Below are positions 18,399-27,722 of a DNA stretch of 64,000 bases, one piece after another. The notes beneath the pieces are model-generated. The model was given only the letters and a program-made list of their open reading frames with translations. It was not told the DNA's origin and made no database searches. Both the position numbers and the translations under genes were made by a program. Source of the stretch: Nitrososphaeria archaeon (GTDB lineage: Archaea > Thermoproteota > Nitrososphaeria > Nitrososphaerales > JAAOZN01); assembly GCA_029775855.1 (NCBI GenBank), contig JARVJZ010000003.1, positions 162,416-226,415 of the forward strand, in the 5' to 3' direction. Numbering within the stretch: position 1 is the stretch's first letter; each line of letters begins with the position of its first letter.

Positions 18399-20054
18399 TT
18401 ATTCCTCGCCGCCTCCTTCTTCTCCACCTGGCTTAGGTGGCTTTGTCTCCTTCATCTTGCCAGCAGCGATAACATCGTCAACCCTCAGTATCATGCTCGC
18501 AGCGTCGGTAGCAGACTTGATGATCTGCTCCTTGACTACAAGTGGGTCAAATATCTCCTTGCTGTAAATATCGGCTACTTTACCTTCCCTAACATCAACA
18601 CCGAACCACTTCTGCCCCTCAGCGTGCTTAGCCCTTAATTCGACTTGCACATCTATAGGATCTAATCCAGCATTTTCCGCTAAGGTTATCGCTATACCCT
18701 CTAATGCTTCGGCGAACTTCTGCGCAGCGAGCTGCTCTCTACCAGAGAGCTTCTCAGCCCACTTCAACACTTGGTGTGCAGCTTCAGCCTCACTCGCTCC
18801 TCCACCAACAACTACTGCTGGCTTTTCTATGACATCTTTGGTTACCATTAGCGCGTCGTGTATAGATCTCTCAGCTTCGTCAACGACCCTCTGAGAGCCT
18901 CCCCGTATCAATATGCTCACAGCCTTAGGGTTCTTACAGCCCTCAACGAAGACCCACTTATCCTCCTCAACCTTCCTCTCCTCAACAAGCTCAGCAAACC
19001 CTAAGTCGTTTGGTGTAAGGTCATCGAAGTTCGTCACTACTCTGCCCCCTGTGGCTTTGGCGAGCTTCGTCATATCACTCTCCTTCACACGCCGCACCGC
19101 AAGCACACCAGCCTTAGCAAGGAAGTGCTGAGCAACATCATCAATACCCTTCTGACAGATAACCACATTAGCGCCAGTCGCGACAACCTTGTCAACCATG
19201 CTCTTAAGCAGCGCGTTCTCCTCATCCAAGAACTTCTTCATCATAGTTGGATCTGTTATGTTCAGCTTTGCGTCGAACTCCGTCTTCTCGATCTCGAAAG
19301 GTGCGTTTATTAGGGCTATCTTAGCGTTTTCGACACGCTTAGGCATCCCCGCGTGAACAACCTCCTTATCCAACACAACACCCTTGATCAAGCGAGTGTC
19401 TTTAAGCGAGCCGCCAGCCTTTTTATCCACCTTGATGTTGTCAATATCGACCTTGTACCCAGAATCCTTCTTCTCAGCGACAGCTAGAACAGCGTCTACC
19501 ACCAGATTAGCCAAGTCAACCGCTTCTTTAGAGACAAGTTTGCTTTGCATGCTCGTCTTCGCAACTTTGATTAACCAGCTCCTATCCTCAGGTGATATCT
19601 TTATGCTGATGTTCTGAAGCGCTTCTAACGCCTTCGCAGCAGCCTTCCTGTAGCCATCTACGATGAGTGTTGGGTGGACATCTTTGGCTATCAGCTCCTC
19701 AGCCTTCTCGAGCAGCGCTCCGGCTAAAACAACCGCCGAGGTTGTGCCGTCTCCAACCTCGTTATCAGTAGCCTTAGCAACCTCAACCAACATCTTAGCA
19801 GCAGGATGCTGAACATCTATTTCTTTGAGCATCGTTGCTCCGTCGTTGGTTATCGTGACATCTCCAAGAGAGTCAACGAGCATCTTATCCATACCACGAG
19901 GACCAAGAGAGCTCCTAACGATCTCAGCGATCAACTTAGCAGCCAAAATGTTATTACGCTGCGCCGCCTTTCCTCTTGTTTCGGTGCTTCCCTCTTTTAG
20001 TATGAGTACTGGTTGACCTGTTTGTGTTACAGCTGGTATAGCTGTTGCAGCCAT
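18399..20054 (-). CDS. thsA: Thermosome subunit (group II chaperonin), first gene
   Basis: 551 residues with the same motif set as the downstream copy ([31 protein letters not shown]) and a [10 protein letters not shown] terminus. The two subunits differ mainly in the apical and intermediate domain, around residues 150-190 and 410-480, which suggests a mixed-ring particle. A promoter with tatttaaata lies about 39 bases before the ATG. The gene is divergent from an ArsR-like regulator that may control it. Confidence 0.96.
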   Translation of the reverse strand: MAATAIPAVTQTGQPVLILKEGSTETRGKAAQRNNILAAKLIAEIVRSSLGPRGMDKMLVDSLGDVTITNDGATMLKEIDVQHPAAKMLVEVAKATDNEVGDGTTSAVVLAGALLEKAEELIAKDVHPTLIVDGYRKAAAKALEALQNISIKISPEDRSWLIKVAKTSMQSKLVSKEAVDLANLVVDAVLAVAEKKDSGYKVDIDNIKVDKKAGGSLKDTRLIKGVVLDKEVVHAGMPKRVENAKIALINAPFEIEKTEFDAKLNITDPTMMKKFLDEENALLKSMVDKVVATGANVVICQKGIDDVAQHFLAKAGVLAVRRVKESDMTKLAKATGGRVVTNFDDLTPNDLGFAELVEERKVEEDKWVFVEGCKNPKAVSILIRGGSQRVVDEAERSIHDALMVTKDVIEKPAVVVGGGASEAEAAHQVLKWAEKLSGREQLAAQKFAEALEGIAITLAENAGLDPIDVQVELRAKHAEGQKWFGVDVREGKVADIYSKEIFDPLVVKEQIIKSATDAASMILRVDDVIAAGKMKETKPPKPGGEEGGGEE

Positions 20055-20087
20055 ATAATCACCTAGTATACAACCTTAGGTAGTAAA

Positions 20088-20099
20088 CTATTTAAATAT
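20088..20099. promoter_or_regulatory. Palindromic TATA element between thermosome and regulator genes
   Basis: The symmetrical tatttaaata sits about 39 bases before the thermosome ATG on one strand and 28 before the regulator ATG on the other. Being its own reverse complement, it could direct transcription either way. Sharing one element would make the two promoters mutually exclusive. Confidence 0.45.
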
Positions 20100-20120
20100 T
20101 GCTGTCATATATCATGCACG

Positions 20121-20792
20121 ATGACCCAACCAGTGTTAGATCAAGTCCTTAATGTGGTTGAGAATCCTATCAGGAGGAAGATAATAAGAAGACTTGCTCA
20201 TGAACCTAGCTACCCCCTAGAGATTTCAAGTGACTTGGGTGTAAACCAGCAGCTTGTCACAAAGCATCTTAAGGTTATGGAGGCTGCTGAGATCGTGGAG
20301 GCAACAAGGGCGTCGAGCCCTTATGGTCCTGATAGAAGAATATATGAGTTAGCCAAGAGCGTCTCCCTCACTATAGAATTCTCTCCAGACCTTTATGCAG
20401 AGCAGATTACAACATTCCAGAACATCCAGTATCCTAGAAAGAATGAGCAGCTTGAAGAATTTGAGCAGCGCTTCGACACACTCCTAAGCAAGAGAAGCTA
20501 TAGAAGCGAGCTTAACGACTACGCTAAACTAATCGCAGATATAGACCGAAGGTTAAATGAGTTAGACAAAGAGAAGGCAGCGCTTCTGCAGCTAAGGTGT
20601 AGCGTTATAAGAGTGGCAAAAGAGATTATACAAGGTACCCCACTCTCTCTTAAAGAAAGGATAGTCGCATACCACATTCTTAACAGCAACATCTGGGCCG
20701 CAAAGGTTTTGTCGGAGCGGTTGAACCTACGCGAAGAAACTGTGCAACAGATACTTCAACGCCTTAAAGAAATCAATCTGATAAAGATGTGA
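20121..20792 (+). CDS. ArsR-like winged-helix transcription regulator
   Basis: 223 residues. Residues 1-75 form a winged helix: VVENPIRRKIIRRLAHEPSY, then the recognition helix NQQLVTKHLKVMEAA and the wing ASSPYGPDRRIYEL. The middle (about 120-160) is a coiled coil likely used for dimerisation, and the end resembles a second helix-turn-helix. It sits back to back with the thermosome genes, a layout typical of a local regulator, perhaps of the heat response. That role is inference. Confidence 0.8.
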   Translation: MTQPVLDQVLNVVENPIRRKIIRRLAHEPSYPLEISSDLGVNQQLVTKHLKVMEAAEIVEATRASSPYGPDRRIYELAKSVSLTIEFSPDLYAEQITTFQNIQYPRKNEQLEEFEQRFDTLLSKRSYRSELNDYAKLIADIDRRLNELDKEKAALLQLRCSVIRVAKEIIQGTPLSLKERIVAYHILNSNIWAAKVLSERLNLREETVQQILQRLKEINLIKM

Positions 20793-20821
20793 ATGTAGAG
20801 GTAAACAACTAAGACAGAAGC

Positions 20822-22000
20822 CTAACTCTTCCTAAACATAAGATAGATGAACAGCGATGTTGTTAGGCTTATTCCAGCAATAGGGTAAAACACATACCCT
20901 AAAGGGATATAATCTATCAGTATGCCTGAAAACATCGGTCCAATTATAAGCCCTATGTCAGAGAAGATCCTATAGATCCCCATCGATAGCCCTCTATGCT
21001 TAGGGTCAGAAGATTCTACTGCTAAGCTCACTTGAGCCGGCATAGTAAGGCTGGTAGAGACGCCGAATGCCAATGCTACACTAACTAGAATCGCTATGTT
21101 AAATGAGAGCGCATATAGGGCTGTTGTTAAACCAGTAAGTGTAAAGCCATATATCATCGCTACTGTGGCTCCAAGTCTGTCCGTAAGCGCACCAGCCCAC
21201 CTCATCATAAAGAAGTTTACTAATGCTATTAGACTTAAAACCAACCCTACTTCAGACTCGCTTAAGTTAAGAACCTTTTCGCAGTATATGGGTAAGACTG
21301 TGAACCTAACGCCAGTGGTTAAAATGAAGGTTGAAGCAGCAGCAACGCAAGATACTATCATAGGTTTACTTCGAAGTTTTTCAGCTATCATCGACTTAAT
21401 ATAAACCCTCTCAGATACAATCTTCTTCTCATCTCTAGACCTTGAAAAACCCATGTATGTAGCTAAAGCGCTTACTAAAGAGAGGAGTGATAAAGTAAGA
21501 AAAGGGAGTCTAAGCCCACCTAAACCCGTCAAAAACCCTCCAATCGATGGCCCGAAAGCTGAACCTAAAAAGAAACTGCTTTGATAGTATCCTAGATACC
21601 TCCCTTTTTTGGCTTCGGGTAAGATGTCTGCTATATATGCTAAGGCTGAAGTTGTAAAGACAGCAGCCCCTACCCCTTGAATAAACCTTGCTACTATAAG
21701 CTGCAGTATGTTTGTCGAATATGCTGCAAGTATACCTGTGCCGACAAACAAAAGTGTGCCCAACAGTATGCTCTTCCTTCTACCTACTTTATCGGAGAGC
21801 CTGCCTGAAGGTATATCTGTAATTATCCTTGCTATACCAAAAGCTGAAATCGTAAAACCAACATAAGTATACGATGCGCCAAAGCTCTCAGCATATTTTG
21901 GTAAGATGGGAACTACTATACCGGCGCCGAGCATAATAATGAATGTGGCTGATGATATCATTACTAGTTTCTTTTCTACTGACCTCTCTCCGGCGACCAT
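20822..22000 (-). CDS. Major facilitator superfamily transporter
   Basis: 392 residues, 12 predicted helices. The MFS loop 2-3 motif appears as DIPSGRLSDKVGRRKS, and its half-repeat as WAGALTDRLGA. The LGYYQSSFFLGSAFGPSIGG segment in helix 5 resembles motif C of drug-efflux antiporters, so proton-driven export of a small molecule is likely. The substrate is unknown. Start GTG or ATG choices at the N terminus are not resolved. Confidence 0.85.
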   Translation of the reverse strand: MVAGERSVEKKLVMISSATFIIMLGAGIVVPILPKYAESFGASYTYVGFTISAFGIARIITDIPSGRLSDKVGRRKSILLGTLLFVGTGILAAYSTNILQLIVARFIQGVGAAVFTTSALAYIADILPEAKKGRYLGYYQSSFFLGSAFGPSIGGFLTGLGGLRLPFLTLSLLSLVSALATYMGFSRSRDEKKIVSERVYIKSMIAEKLRSKPMIVSCVAAASTFILTTGVRFTVLPIYCEKVLNLSESEVGLVLSLIALVNFFMMRWAGALTDRLGATVAMIYGFTLTGLTTALYALSFNIAILVSVALAFGVSTSLTMPAQVSLAVESSDPKHRGLSMGIYRIFSDIGLIIGPMFSGILIDYIPLGYVFYPIAGISLTTSLFIYLMFRKS

Positions 22001-22028
22001 TTTTTGGTCTCTTACTATGCAACGAAGC

Positions 22029-22238
22029 TTACTTCTTTTTCGACAACCACCATTCTAAATATTCATTCCTTTCTTGCTTCTTCTTCCTCTTCTCATCAAG
22101 CTCTGCCCGCCGCTTATCCTTCAAATCCAAAAGTTCATCCTTCGTTAGGTAGAGCCCACAGCTTGTGCAGATATACCGCTTGGTGGATGTCTCATATGTC
22201 ATAGCTCCGCCGCATTCGGGACAGAAGTTTTGTGACAT
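22029..22238 (-). CDS. Small zinc-ribbon protein with basic coiled tail
   Basis: 69 residues: a zinc ribbon FCPECGG...YICTSCGLY in the first 32, then a highly charged helix rich in lysine and glutamate ending EWWLSKKK. Such proteins usually bind nucleic acids or ribosome partners; no specific function can be given. It lies 28 bases upstream of the MFS gene on the same strand. Confidence 0.7.
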   Translation of the reverse strand: MSQNFCPECGGAMTYETSTKRYICTSCGLYLTKDELLDLKDKRRAELDEKRKKKQERNEYLEWWLSKKK

Positions 22239-22438
22239 TTAACAACTGTTGCCAAAGCATAAGATTAAAACCTTACTCTGAGAATTATTACAGAAAGAAG
22301 TGTTCAATTTGCAGCTAAACTTGTCTAAAAAAGTTTGCTTCCTAAAATTAGCAACTACTACTTAATCAAATATTAACTTTATTAATCGTCTAGGGTTTTG
22401 AAACGCGTATCCTAAAAGTATATCTACACCTGATTAGA

Positions 22439-22633
22439 ATGGTGAACGAAATAGCTATGTCCCAAATACAACTACCTACATGCACATCCTGCAACAAACC
22501 TATAACACCTGGAGAAGAGGCGGTAAAGTTCTACTGCCCAGAGTGCGGCGCTGTCTTAATCTGGCGATGTGAAAAATGTAGAATCTTCTTTAGACCATAT
22601 AAATGTGTGAACTGCGGCTTCGAAGGACCTTAG
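22439..22633 (+). CDS. Zinc-finger protein of the aEF-1beta-linked family
   Basis: Up to 64 residues with four CxxC pairs (CTSC, CPEC, CEKC, CVNC) forming two interleaved zinc ribbons, a layout known in small archaeal proteins encoded beside aEF-1beta. ATG 22439 or ATG 22457 may start it. It lies 15 bases before the aEF-1beta gene, so the two are likely co-transcribed and both linked to translation. A TATA-like aaagtatat precedes by about 25 bases. Confidence 0.75.
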   Translation: MVNEIAMSQIQLPTCTSCNKPITPGEEAVKFYCPECGAVLIWRCEKCRIFFRPYKCVNCGFEGP

Positions 22634-22648
22634 CGGGGTGTGAATTAG

Positions 22649-22927
22649 TTGGGTGATGTGCTCGTCAGAGTAAAAGTGCTTCCAGATGATATCACAGTAT
22701 CTTTGGATGAATTAACTGAGAAGATAATAAATAAACTTCCAGCCGGCTCCTCACTCTTAAAGAAGGTTCAAGAACCTATAGCATTTGGGCTATCAGCGCT
22801 CATCTTAGATATTAAAATAAAAGAATCTGAAGGAGTTCTGGATACACTTGAGGCTTCAATTAAAGATGTGGAGCACGTAAGTCAAGTAGATGTTGTGGGT
22901 GTGAGCCGTTTATCTACTTCACTTTAA
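22649..22927 (+). CDS. ef1b: Elongation factor 1-beta (aEF-1B), nucleotide exchange factor
   Basis: 92 residues, a complete archaeal EF-1beta: start VLVRVKVLPDD, central EEPIAFGLSALILDI-like strand (QEPIAFGLSALILD) and the VDVVGVSRL end. It has the ferredoxin-like fold that exchanges GDP for GTP on aEF-1alpha. Start is TTG. Downstream is Cdc48 with a 55-base gap. Confidence 0.92.
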   Translation: MGDVLVRVKVLPDDITVSLDELTEKIINKLPAGSSLLKKVQEPIAFGLSALILDIKIKESEGVLDTLEASIKDVEHVSQVDVVGVSRLSTSL

Positions 22928-22982
22928 CCCAATAAACTTTATTTTAGGTAATGCGTGCTAGCAGTTCAGAAAGGTATCTAAG

Positions 22983-25175
22983 TTGGGTAAGGTAAGCCGC
23001 CTAGCTGCTGTTAGGCTTAAGGTTAGAGAAGCTAAACATAGAGATGTAGCAAAATATCGAGCTAGAATCCCACCCAAAGTTATGAAACGGCTTAACATAA
23101 GAGATGGCGACATAGTGGAGATAGTAGGCAAGCAGAGCACAGCAGCAATCGCATGGCCTCTTGACGAAGATGAGCAGAATAGCCAAATAATTAGGCTCGA
23201 CTGGTTGACAAGAAAAAACGCAGGACTCGCATTAAACGATTATGCTGTAGTAAGAAAGGCGCAGACTAAGGTAGCTAGAACTATTAGGATTATGCCTACT
23301 GGGGCCAAACTTATGGTTGATGAAGCGTTCTCTGAATTTGTAAAGAATAGGCTTAACGGCATACCCGTGCTGGAAGGGCAGAGTTTAACCGTTATGATAT
23401 TAGGAAATTCGGTTAACTTCAAGGTTGTAGAAACTAATCCAAAGGGGTTTGTAGTAATTGATGAAACATCTGAACTTATGATTAGCCCAGATGCAGAGAA
23501 GACGACAAGTGGATTATCTATTGTAACATTTGATGATGTGGGTGGGTTAAGTATGGAGATCAAACGATTAAGGGAAATGATAGAGATTCCGCTTAAACAT
23601 CCAGAAGTCTTTCGGCGTTTAGGCATCGAACCCCCTTCAGGTGTGCTGCTTTATGGTCCACCTGGCTGTGGTAAGACGCTATTAGCTAGAGCCTTGGCTA
23701 ATGAATGTGATGCTTGCTTTTTCAGTATAAGTGGGCCGGAGATCATGAATAAATATTATGGTGAGAGTGAAGCTAAGCTTCGCGAGATCTTTAAAGAGGC
23801 TTCTGAAAATGCGCCGAGCATAATCTTCATAGACGAAATAGATGCCATAGCACCCAAAAGAGAAGAGGTTATAGGTGATGTTGAGAAGCGTGTAGTTGCA
23901 CAGCTCTTAGCCCTCATGGACGGCATCTCAGAGAGGCGTTCAGTTATCGTAGTAGGTGCAACTAATAGGCCAGAATCACTAGATCCAGCGCTCCGTAGAC
24001 CAGGTAGATTTGACAGAGAGATTGAAATCGGGGTACCAAATCAAAGATCTAGGCTAGAAATACTACAGATACACACTCGAGGTATGCCTTTAGACGAAGA
24101 TGTAGACTTAGAATCTTTAGCTTCTTCTCTACACGGGTATACTGGCGCAGATATCCGCGCGTTATGTCAAGAAGCTGCGCTTATTGCGTTGCGTAGGTAT
24201 ATTCCAGATATTGATCTTGAGGACAGTAGGGTTCCTCCGGAGATTCTTGAAAAGATGGTTGTGCGGCTATCAGATTTTCAGGAAGCTATGAAGCAGATCG
24301 TTCCAACCGCTATGAGGGAGTTCTATGTTGAATCACCTAAGGTAAGGTGGAGCGACATAGGCGGTTTAGCTAAGGTGAAAGAGACTTTGATAGAGAATGT
24401 AATATGGGCTTTGAAGTATCCCGAAAGGTTTAGACGATTAGGGATATCCGCGGCTTCAGGTGTTCTACTCTATGGGCCATCTGGCTGTGGGAAGACGATG
24501 CTCGCGCACGCATTAGCGTGTGAGAGTGGTGCAAACCTCATTAAAGTGCATGGTCCTGAGATTCTATCAAAATGGGTTGGTGAATCTGAAAAAGCTATTC
24601 GCGATATTTTTCGAAAAGCCAAGTTTTCCTCGCCTTGCATCCTCTTCTTCGATGAAATCGACTCAATAGCAAGGTCTCGTTCATCTCTAGATGAATACCA
24701 AGCCTCAGAAAAGATCTTAAGCCAGCTTCTAACAGAGATCGACAATATAAAAAATACTTCAGGCACCTTTGTAGTAGCCGCAACTAATAGACCAGATCTA
24801 ATAGATCCAGCGCTTCTAAGACCTGGTAGGCTTGACCTCTTGGTATATGTTCCTCCGCCTGATGAAGCCGGTAGGCTAGAGGTGCTGCGAATACTTACAT
24901 CAAGGATGCCTTTGTCGCAAGATGTTAAGTTAGAGGATCTTGCTAAACAGACCCAAGGATATTCAGGTGCGGATCTGCAGGCGCTTGTTAGGGAGGCTGG
25001 TTTATCCGCTTTACGCGCTTTTGGTGATTCTCCTGTTGTTAAGTTAGCTGATTTTCAAAGTGCTTTAAATAGGGTTAGACCATCTATAACTAAGGATGTT
25101 GAGTCTTGGTATAATTTGTGGAGTCAGCAGCTCAGCAGTAGGGTTGGTGGTGCTCAGAAGACCTTTTACACTTAA
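22983..25175 (+). CDS. cdc48: Cdc48/VCP-type AAA+ ATPase with HbYX-like C terminus
   Basis: 730 residues. The N-domain (1-185) has a double-psi barrel, and two AAA modules follow. D1 has Walker A GPPGCGKT and Walker [16 protein letters not shown]2 has GPSGCGKT and [14 protein letters not shown]. Arginine fingers ([19 protein letters not shown]) are present in both. The hexamer unfolds proteins by threading. The last three residues are Phe-Tyr-Thr, fitting the hydrophobic-Tyr-X signal that docks ATPases to the 20S proteasome. Start TTG 22983 gives [13 protein letters not shown], the expected N-domain beginning. Confidence 0.94.
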   Translation: MGKVSRLAAVRLKVREAKHRDVAKYRARIPPKVMKRLNIRDGDIVEIVGKQSTAAIAWPLDEDEQNSQIIRLDWLTRKNAGLALNDYAVVRKAQTKVARTIRIMPTGAKLMVDEAFSEFVKNRLNGIPVLEGQSLTVMILGNSVNFKVVETNPKGFVVIDETSELMISPDAEKTTSGLSIVTFDDVGGLSMEIKRLREMIEIPLKHPEVFRRLGIEPPSGVLLYGPPGCGKTLLARALANECDACFFSISGPEIMNKYYGESEAKLREIFKEASENAPSIIFIDEIDAIAPKREEVIGDVEKRVVAQLLALMDGISERRSVIVVGATNRPESLDPALRRPGRFDREIEIGVPNQRSRLEILQIHTRGMPLDEDVDLESLASSLHGYTGADIRALCQEAALIALRRYIPDIDLEDSRVPPEILEKMVVRLSDFQEAMKQIVPTAMREFYVESPKVRWSDIGGLAKVKETLIENVIWALKYPERFRRLGISAASGVLLYGPSGCGKTMLAHALACESGANLIKVHGPEILSKWVGESEKAIRDIFRKAKFSSPCILFFDEIDSIARSRSSLDEYQASEKILSQLLTEIDNIKNTSGTFVVAATNRPDLIDPALLRPGRLDLLVYVPPPDEAGRLEVLRILTSRMPLSQDVKLEDLAKQTQGYSGADLQALVREAGLSALRAFGDSPVVKLADFQSALNRVRPSITKDVESWYNLWSQQLSSRVGGAQKTFYT

Positions 25176-25225
25176 ATAGGATCTAGATATCAATTATTTT
25201 AATGTATGTTTAGAGGAGTCGGTGT

Positions 25226-25456
25226 TTGAGGTTTCTGCTTAAGAACTATGTCTATGAGAAAATCAAGCAAGCTAGAAGTATTACTGATGTTGATCTGCTG
25301 AATGAGTTAGTGAAGAACGGTTTTGATGTGAATATGTCGATGCTTAACAAGGTTCTGCTTAAGCTTGAAATCCTTGGTTTAATAAGCGTAAGTTGGGTTG
25401 GAAAAGATAAGAGAAGGATAGAGTTTATCGAGCCGCCTCAACAGCAGCCAACCTAA
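25226..25456 (+). CDS. Small winged-helix protein, 76 residues
   Basis: A single winged-helix-like domain: DVDLLNELVKNGFDVNMSMLNKVLLKLEILGLISVSWVGKDKRRIEF. Starts at TTG after a 50-base gap from cdc48; its end overlaps the convergent zinc-ribbon gene by 4 bases. Probably DNA- or protein-binding; no specific role is known to me. Confidence 0.7.
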   Translation: MRFLLKNYVYEKIKQARSITDVDLLNELVKNGFDVNMSMLNKVLLKLEILGLISVSWVGKDKRRIEFIEPPQQQPT

Positions 25457-25896
25457 CCTTCCGCTGCTTTTATGAGTTCGCGTAGCTTAGTAGTGCTTAC
25501 GCCGAGCAGCTGCCTTATCTTTGAATTTTTTTCAACTACTACTACTGCGCCTCCGAGAACTGCTAGGGCTGATTCGTATTCTTTGACCATCCTTAGGTAT
25601 CTTGAGGCTTCCTCCTTTGTCAAGTAGTCTTTTAATTCTCCTCTATTTTCGTCTTCGAGAAGCACGTGTATGCCTTGCTCTCTTAGTTTCTTCCGTTCTT
25701 CTTCTCCTTCGCTTGCTTCTAAGGTCTTTAGTCTTGATAGTCTTTTTATGTATTCGCTTAGGTTTGGGTGTGTTGGTTCATCGTTGACCATTTTTAGCCT
25801 TCTTGAGCCGCAGACAGGGCATCTGCTTGGTATGCGTTCGTATAAGTTGCTGGGTATATGTAGATAGTTGCAGTTATCGCATCGCCAGCCAGCCAA
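25453..25896 (-). CDS. Zinc-ribbon protein, 147 residues, unknown function
   Basis: The N terminus is a rubredoxin-like zinc ribbon (WRCDNCNYLH...CPVCGSRR); the rest is helical and charged, with YLTKEEASRYLRMVKEYESALAVLGGAVVVVEK near the end. Start is TTG. No known family is recognised. Its closing helices could be a small DNA-binding unit (STTKLRELIKAAEG). Convergent with the winged-helix gene. Confidence 0.65.
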   Translation of the reverse strand: MAGWRCDNCNYLHIPSNLYERIPSRCPVCGSRRLKMVNDEPTHPNLSEYIKRLSRLKTLEASEGEEERKKLREQGIHVLLEDENRGELKDYLTKEEASRYLRMVKEYESALAVLGGAVVVVEKNSKIRQLLGVSTTKLRELIKAAEG

Positions 25897-25956
25897 CTAA
25901 GGTTAGTTTAGTGGGGAGCCAAAGATAAATTTATCCAAATAGTGTCTATCTTGGAT

Positions 25957-26985
25957 ATGGGTGTAGATTTAGGCGAGATAGTCTCAAAGAGGAAGTTGAA
26001 GCTAGAGGAGCTACGTGGATGCACTATCGCGGTGGATGCGTATAACGCGCTATATCAGTTTTTGGCGGTTATAAGGGGTGAGCAAGGCGAGCCGCTTAGA
26101 GATCGAAGTGGTAGGGTAACCAGCCACCTTAGTGGTCTCTTCTACAGGAATGTGAACCTCCTTTCTTTAGGTATAAAACCGATTTACATTTTGGATGGTC
26201 AGCCTCCTAGTCTTAAAGCTGCTGAGATAGCTCGTAGGAGGAAGGTGAAGGAGGAGGCTGTGGTAAAATATGCTGAGGCTCTGTCTAGAGGAGACTATGA
26301 GGCTGCTAGAAAATATGCTCAATTTACCTCCATAATCAAAGACTACATGGTTGAAGACACTAAGACGCTGCTTAACCTTCTTGGGATACCTTGGATTGAA
26401 GCGCCTTCTGAAGGCGAAGCCACAGCAGCTTATCTTACCAAGATAGGTGTTGCAACACATACCGCAAGCCAAGACTATGACTCGCTTCTATTTGGTGCAC
26501 CTCGTCTAGTAAGAAATGTAGCCATATCTGGAAGAAGGAAGCTTCCGAATAAGCCTGTGTATGTAGAGGTTGAGCCGGAGGAGATCAGCCTTCAAACTGT
26601 TTTAAGGGAACTGGGGTTAACAAGGGAGCAGCTCATAGATGTTGGTATACTTGTTGGTACAGACTTTAACCCCGATGGCTTTAAGGGTATTGGTCCGGTT
26701 AAGGCGTTGAAGTATATTAAGCAGTATGGTAGGCTTGAGGATGTGCCTGAGATTAAGGATGCTTTGGCTGAAATAGATTATGAATCTATAAGGTCGATCT
26801 TTCTGAATCCGAAGGTTTCCACGCAAGTCGAGGTTAAATGGGGTGAGGTTGATGAGGAGGGTGTTGTAGATTTTCTATGCGGAGAGCGTAGTTTCTCAGA
26901 GGAGCGTGTAAGGTCTGCTCTCAGTAAGTTGAAGGATGCCCAAAAGAAGTCGTCTGAGACGCTTGAACGCTGGTTTGGTGTGTAG
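25957..26985 (+). CDS. fen: Flap endonuclease 1
   Basis: About 342 residues from ATG 25957, which gives the standard MGVDLGEIV beginning; the longer GTG start at 25942 would add five residues. Active-site acids are visible in AVDAYNALYQF, ILDGQPPSLK, APSEGEATAAYL, SQDYDSLLFG and LVGTDFNPDGFKGIG. The end SETLERWFGV is a PCNA-binding motif. FEN1 removes 5' flaps in Okazaki fragment maturation and repair. Confidence 0.95.
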   Translation: MGVDLGEIVSKRKLKLEELRGCTIAVDAYNALYQFLAVIRGEQGEPLRDRSGRVTSHLSGLFYRNVNLLSLGIKPIYILDGQPPSLKAAEIARRRKVKEEAVVKYAEALSRGDYEAARKYAQFTSIIKDYMVEDTKTLLNLLGIPWIEAPSEGEATAAYLTKIGVATHTASQDYDSLLFGAPRLVRNVAISGRRKLPNKPVYVEVEPEEISLQTVLRELGLTREQLIDVGILVGTDFNPDGFKGIGPVKALKYIKQYGRLEDVPEIKDALAEIDYESIRSIFLNPKVSTQVEVKWGEVDEEGVVDFLCGERSFSEERVRSALSKLKDAQKKSSETLERWFGV

Positions 26986-26999
26986 TCGAGGTGCAGAGT

Positions 27000-27677
27000 A
27001 TGAGTGTGCATATGACTTTTGAGGAGCAGAGACTTAACCTAGTTAAGAACCTAAAGGAGGAAGGTCTGATCAAGTCAAAGGCCGTTGAATCAGCCTTCTT
27101 GAAGGTGCCGAGGGAGAAGTTTGTTTGGCCAGATGAGGTGGAGAACGCTTATCTTGATATTCCACTCCCCTTAGGGAAGACAAGGCAGACTATTTCGGCG
27201 CCACATATGGTTGCTATCATGCTGGAAGCTCTAGAGCTTAGAAGGGGCCTTAAGGTTCTAGAGGTAGGGTGTGGAAGTGGATACTCTGCCGCCCTTATGG
27301 CTGAGATTGTCGGATCAAATGGGCGTGTGGTTTCGATAGAGCGTATCCCAGAGCTTGTTGAGTTTGCCAAACGCAACCTAGCTAATGTCGGTTATAGTGA
27401 TGTTGTAGAGGTTATTTTGGGCGATGGGTGCCTTGGATACCCTCCTAGGTCTGAGGAGGAGATTTATGATAGAGTTGTGGTTACAGCAGCGGCTTCCACT
27501 ATACCCAAATACCTTAAGAAGCAGACCAAGCAAGGTGGGATTCTTCTGATACCAGTAGGGGGTTCGTGGTCTCAGACGCTTAAAAAGCTTGTTAAGATCT
27601 CCGTTGATAAATTTGATGTTAAGGATGTTACTGAGTGTGTGTTTGTGCCTTTGGTTGAGTCTGATGAAGCCTTGTAG
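27000..27677 (+). CDS. pcm: Protein-L-isoaspartate O-methyltransferase
   Basis: About 225 residues. It has the PCM start FLKVPREKFVWPDE and TRQTISAPHMVAIML, the SAM-binding VLEVGCGSGYSAALMAE and ERIPELVEFAKRNL, and a C-terminal ILLIPVGG. It methylates damaged isoaspartyl residues so that they can be repaired, useful at high temperature. GTG 26991, ATG 27000 and ATG 27012 are all possible starts. Confidence 0.93.
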   Translation: MSVHMTFEEQRLNLVKNLKEEGLIKSKAVESAFLKVPREKFVWPDEVENAYLDIPLPLGKTRQTISAPHMVAIMLEALELRRGLKVLEVGCGSGYSAALMAEIVGSNGRVVSIERIPELVEFAKRNLANVGYSDVVEVILGDGCLGYPPRSEEEIYDRVVVTAAASTIPKYLKKQTKQGGILLIPVGGSWSQTLKKLVKISVDKFDVKDVTECVFVPLVESDEAL

Positions 27678-27722
27678 CGTAGTGCTTAAGAATATTGGGT
27701 GCGATGGTTAAAGTAGATAGAG

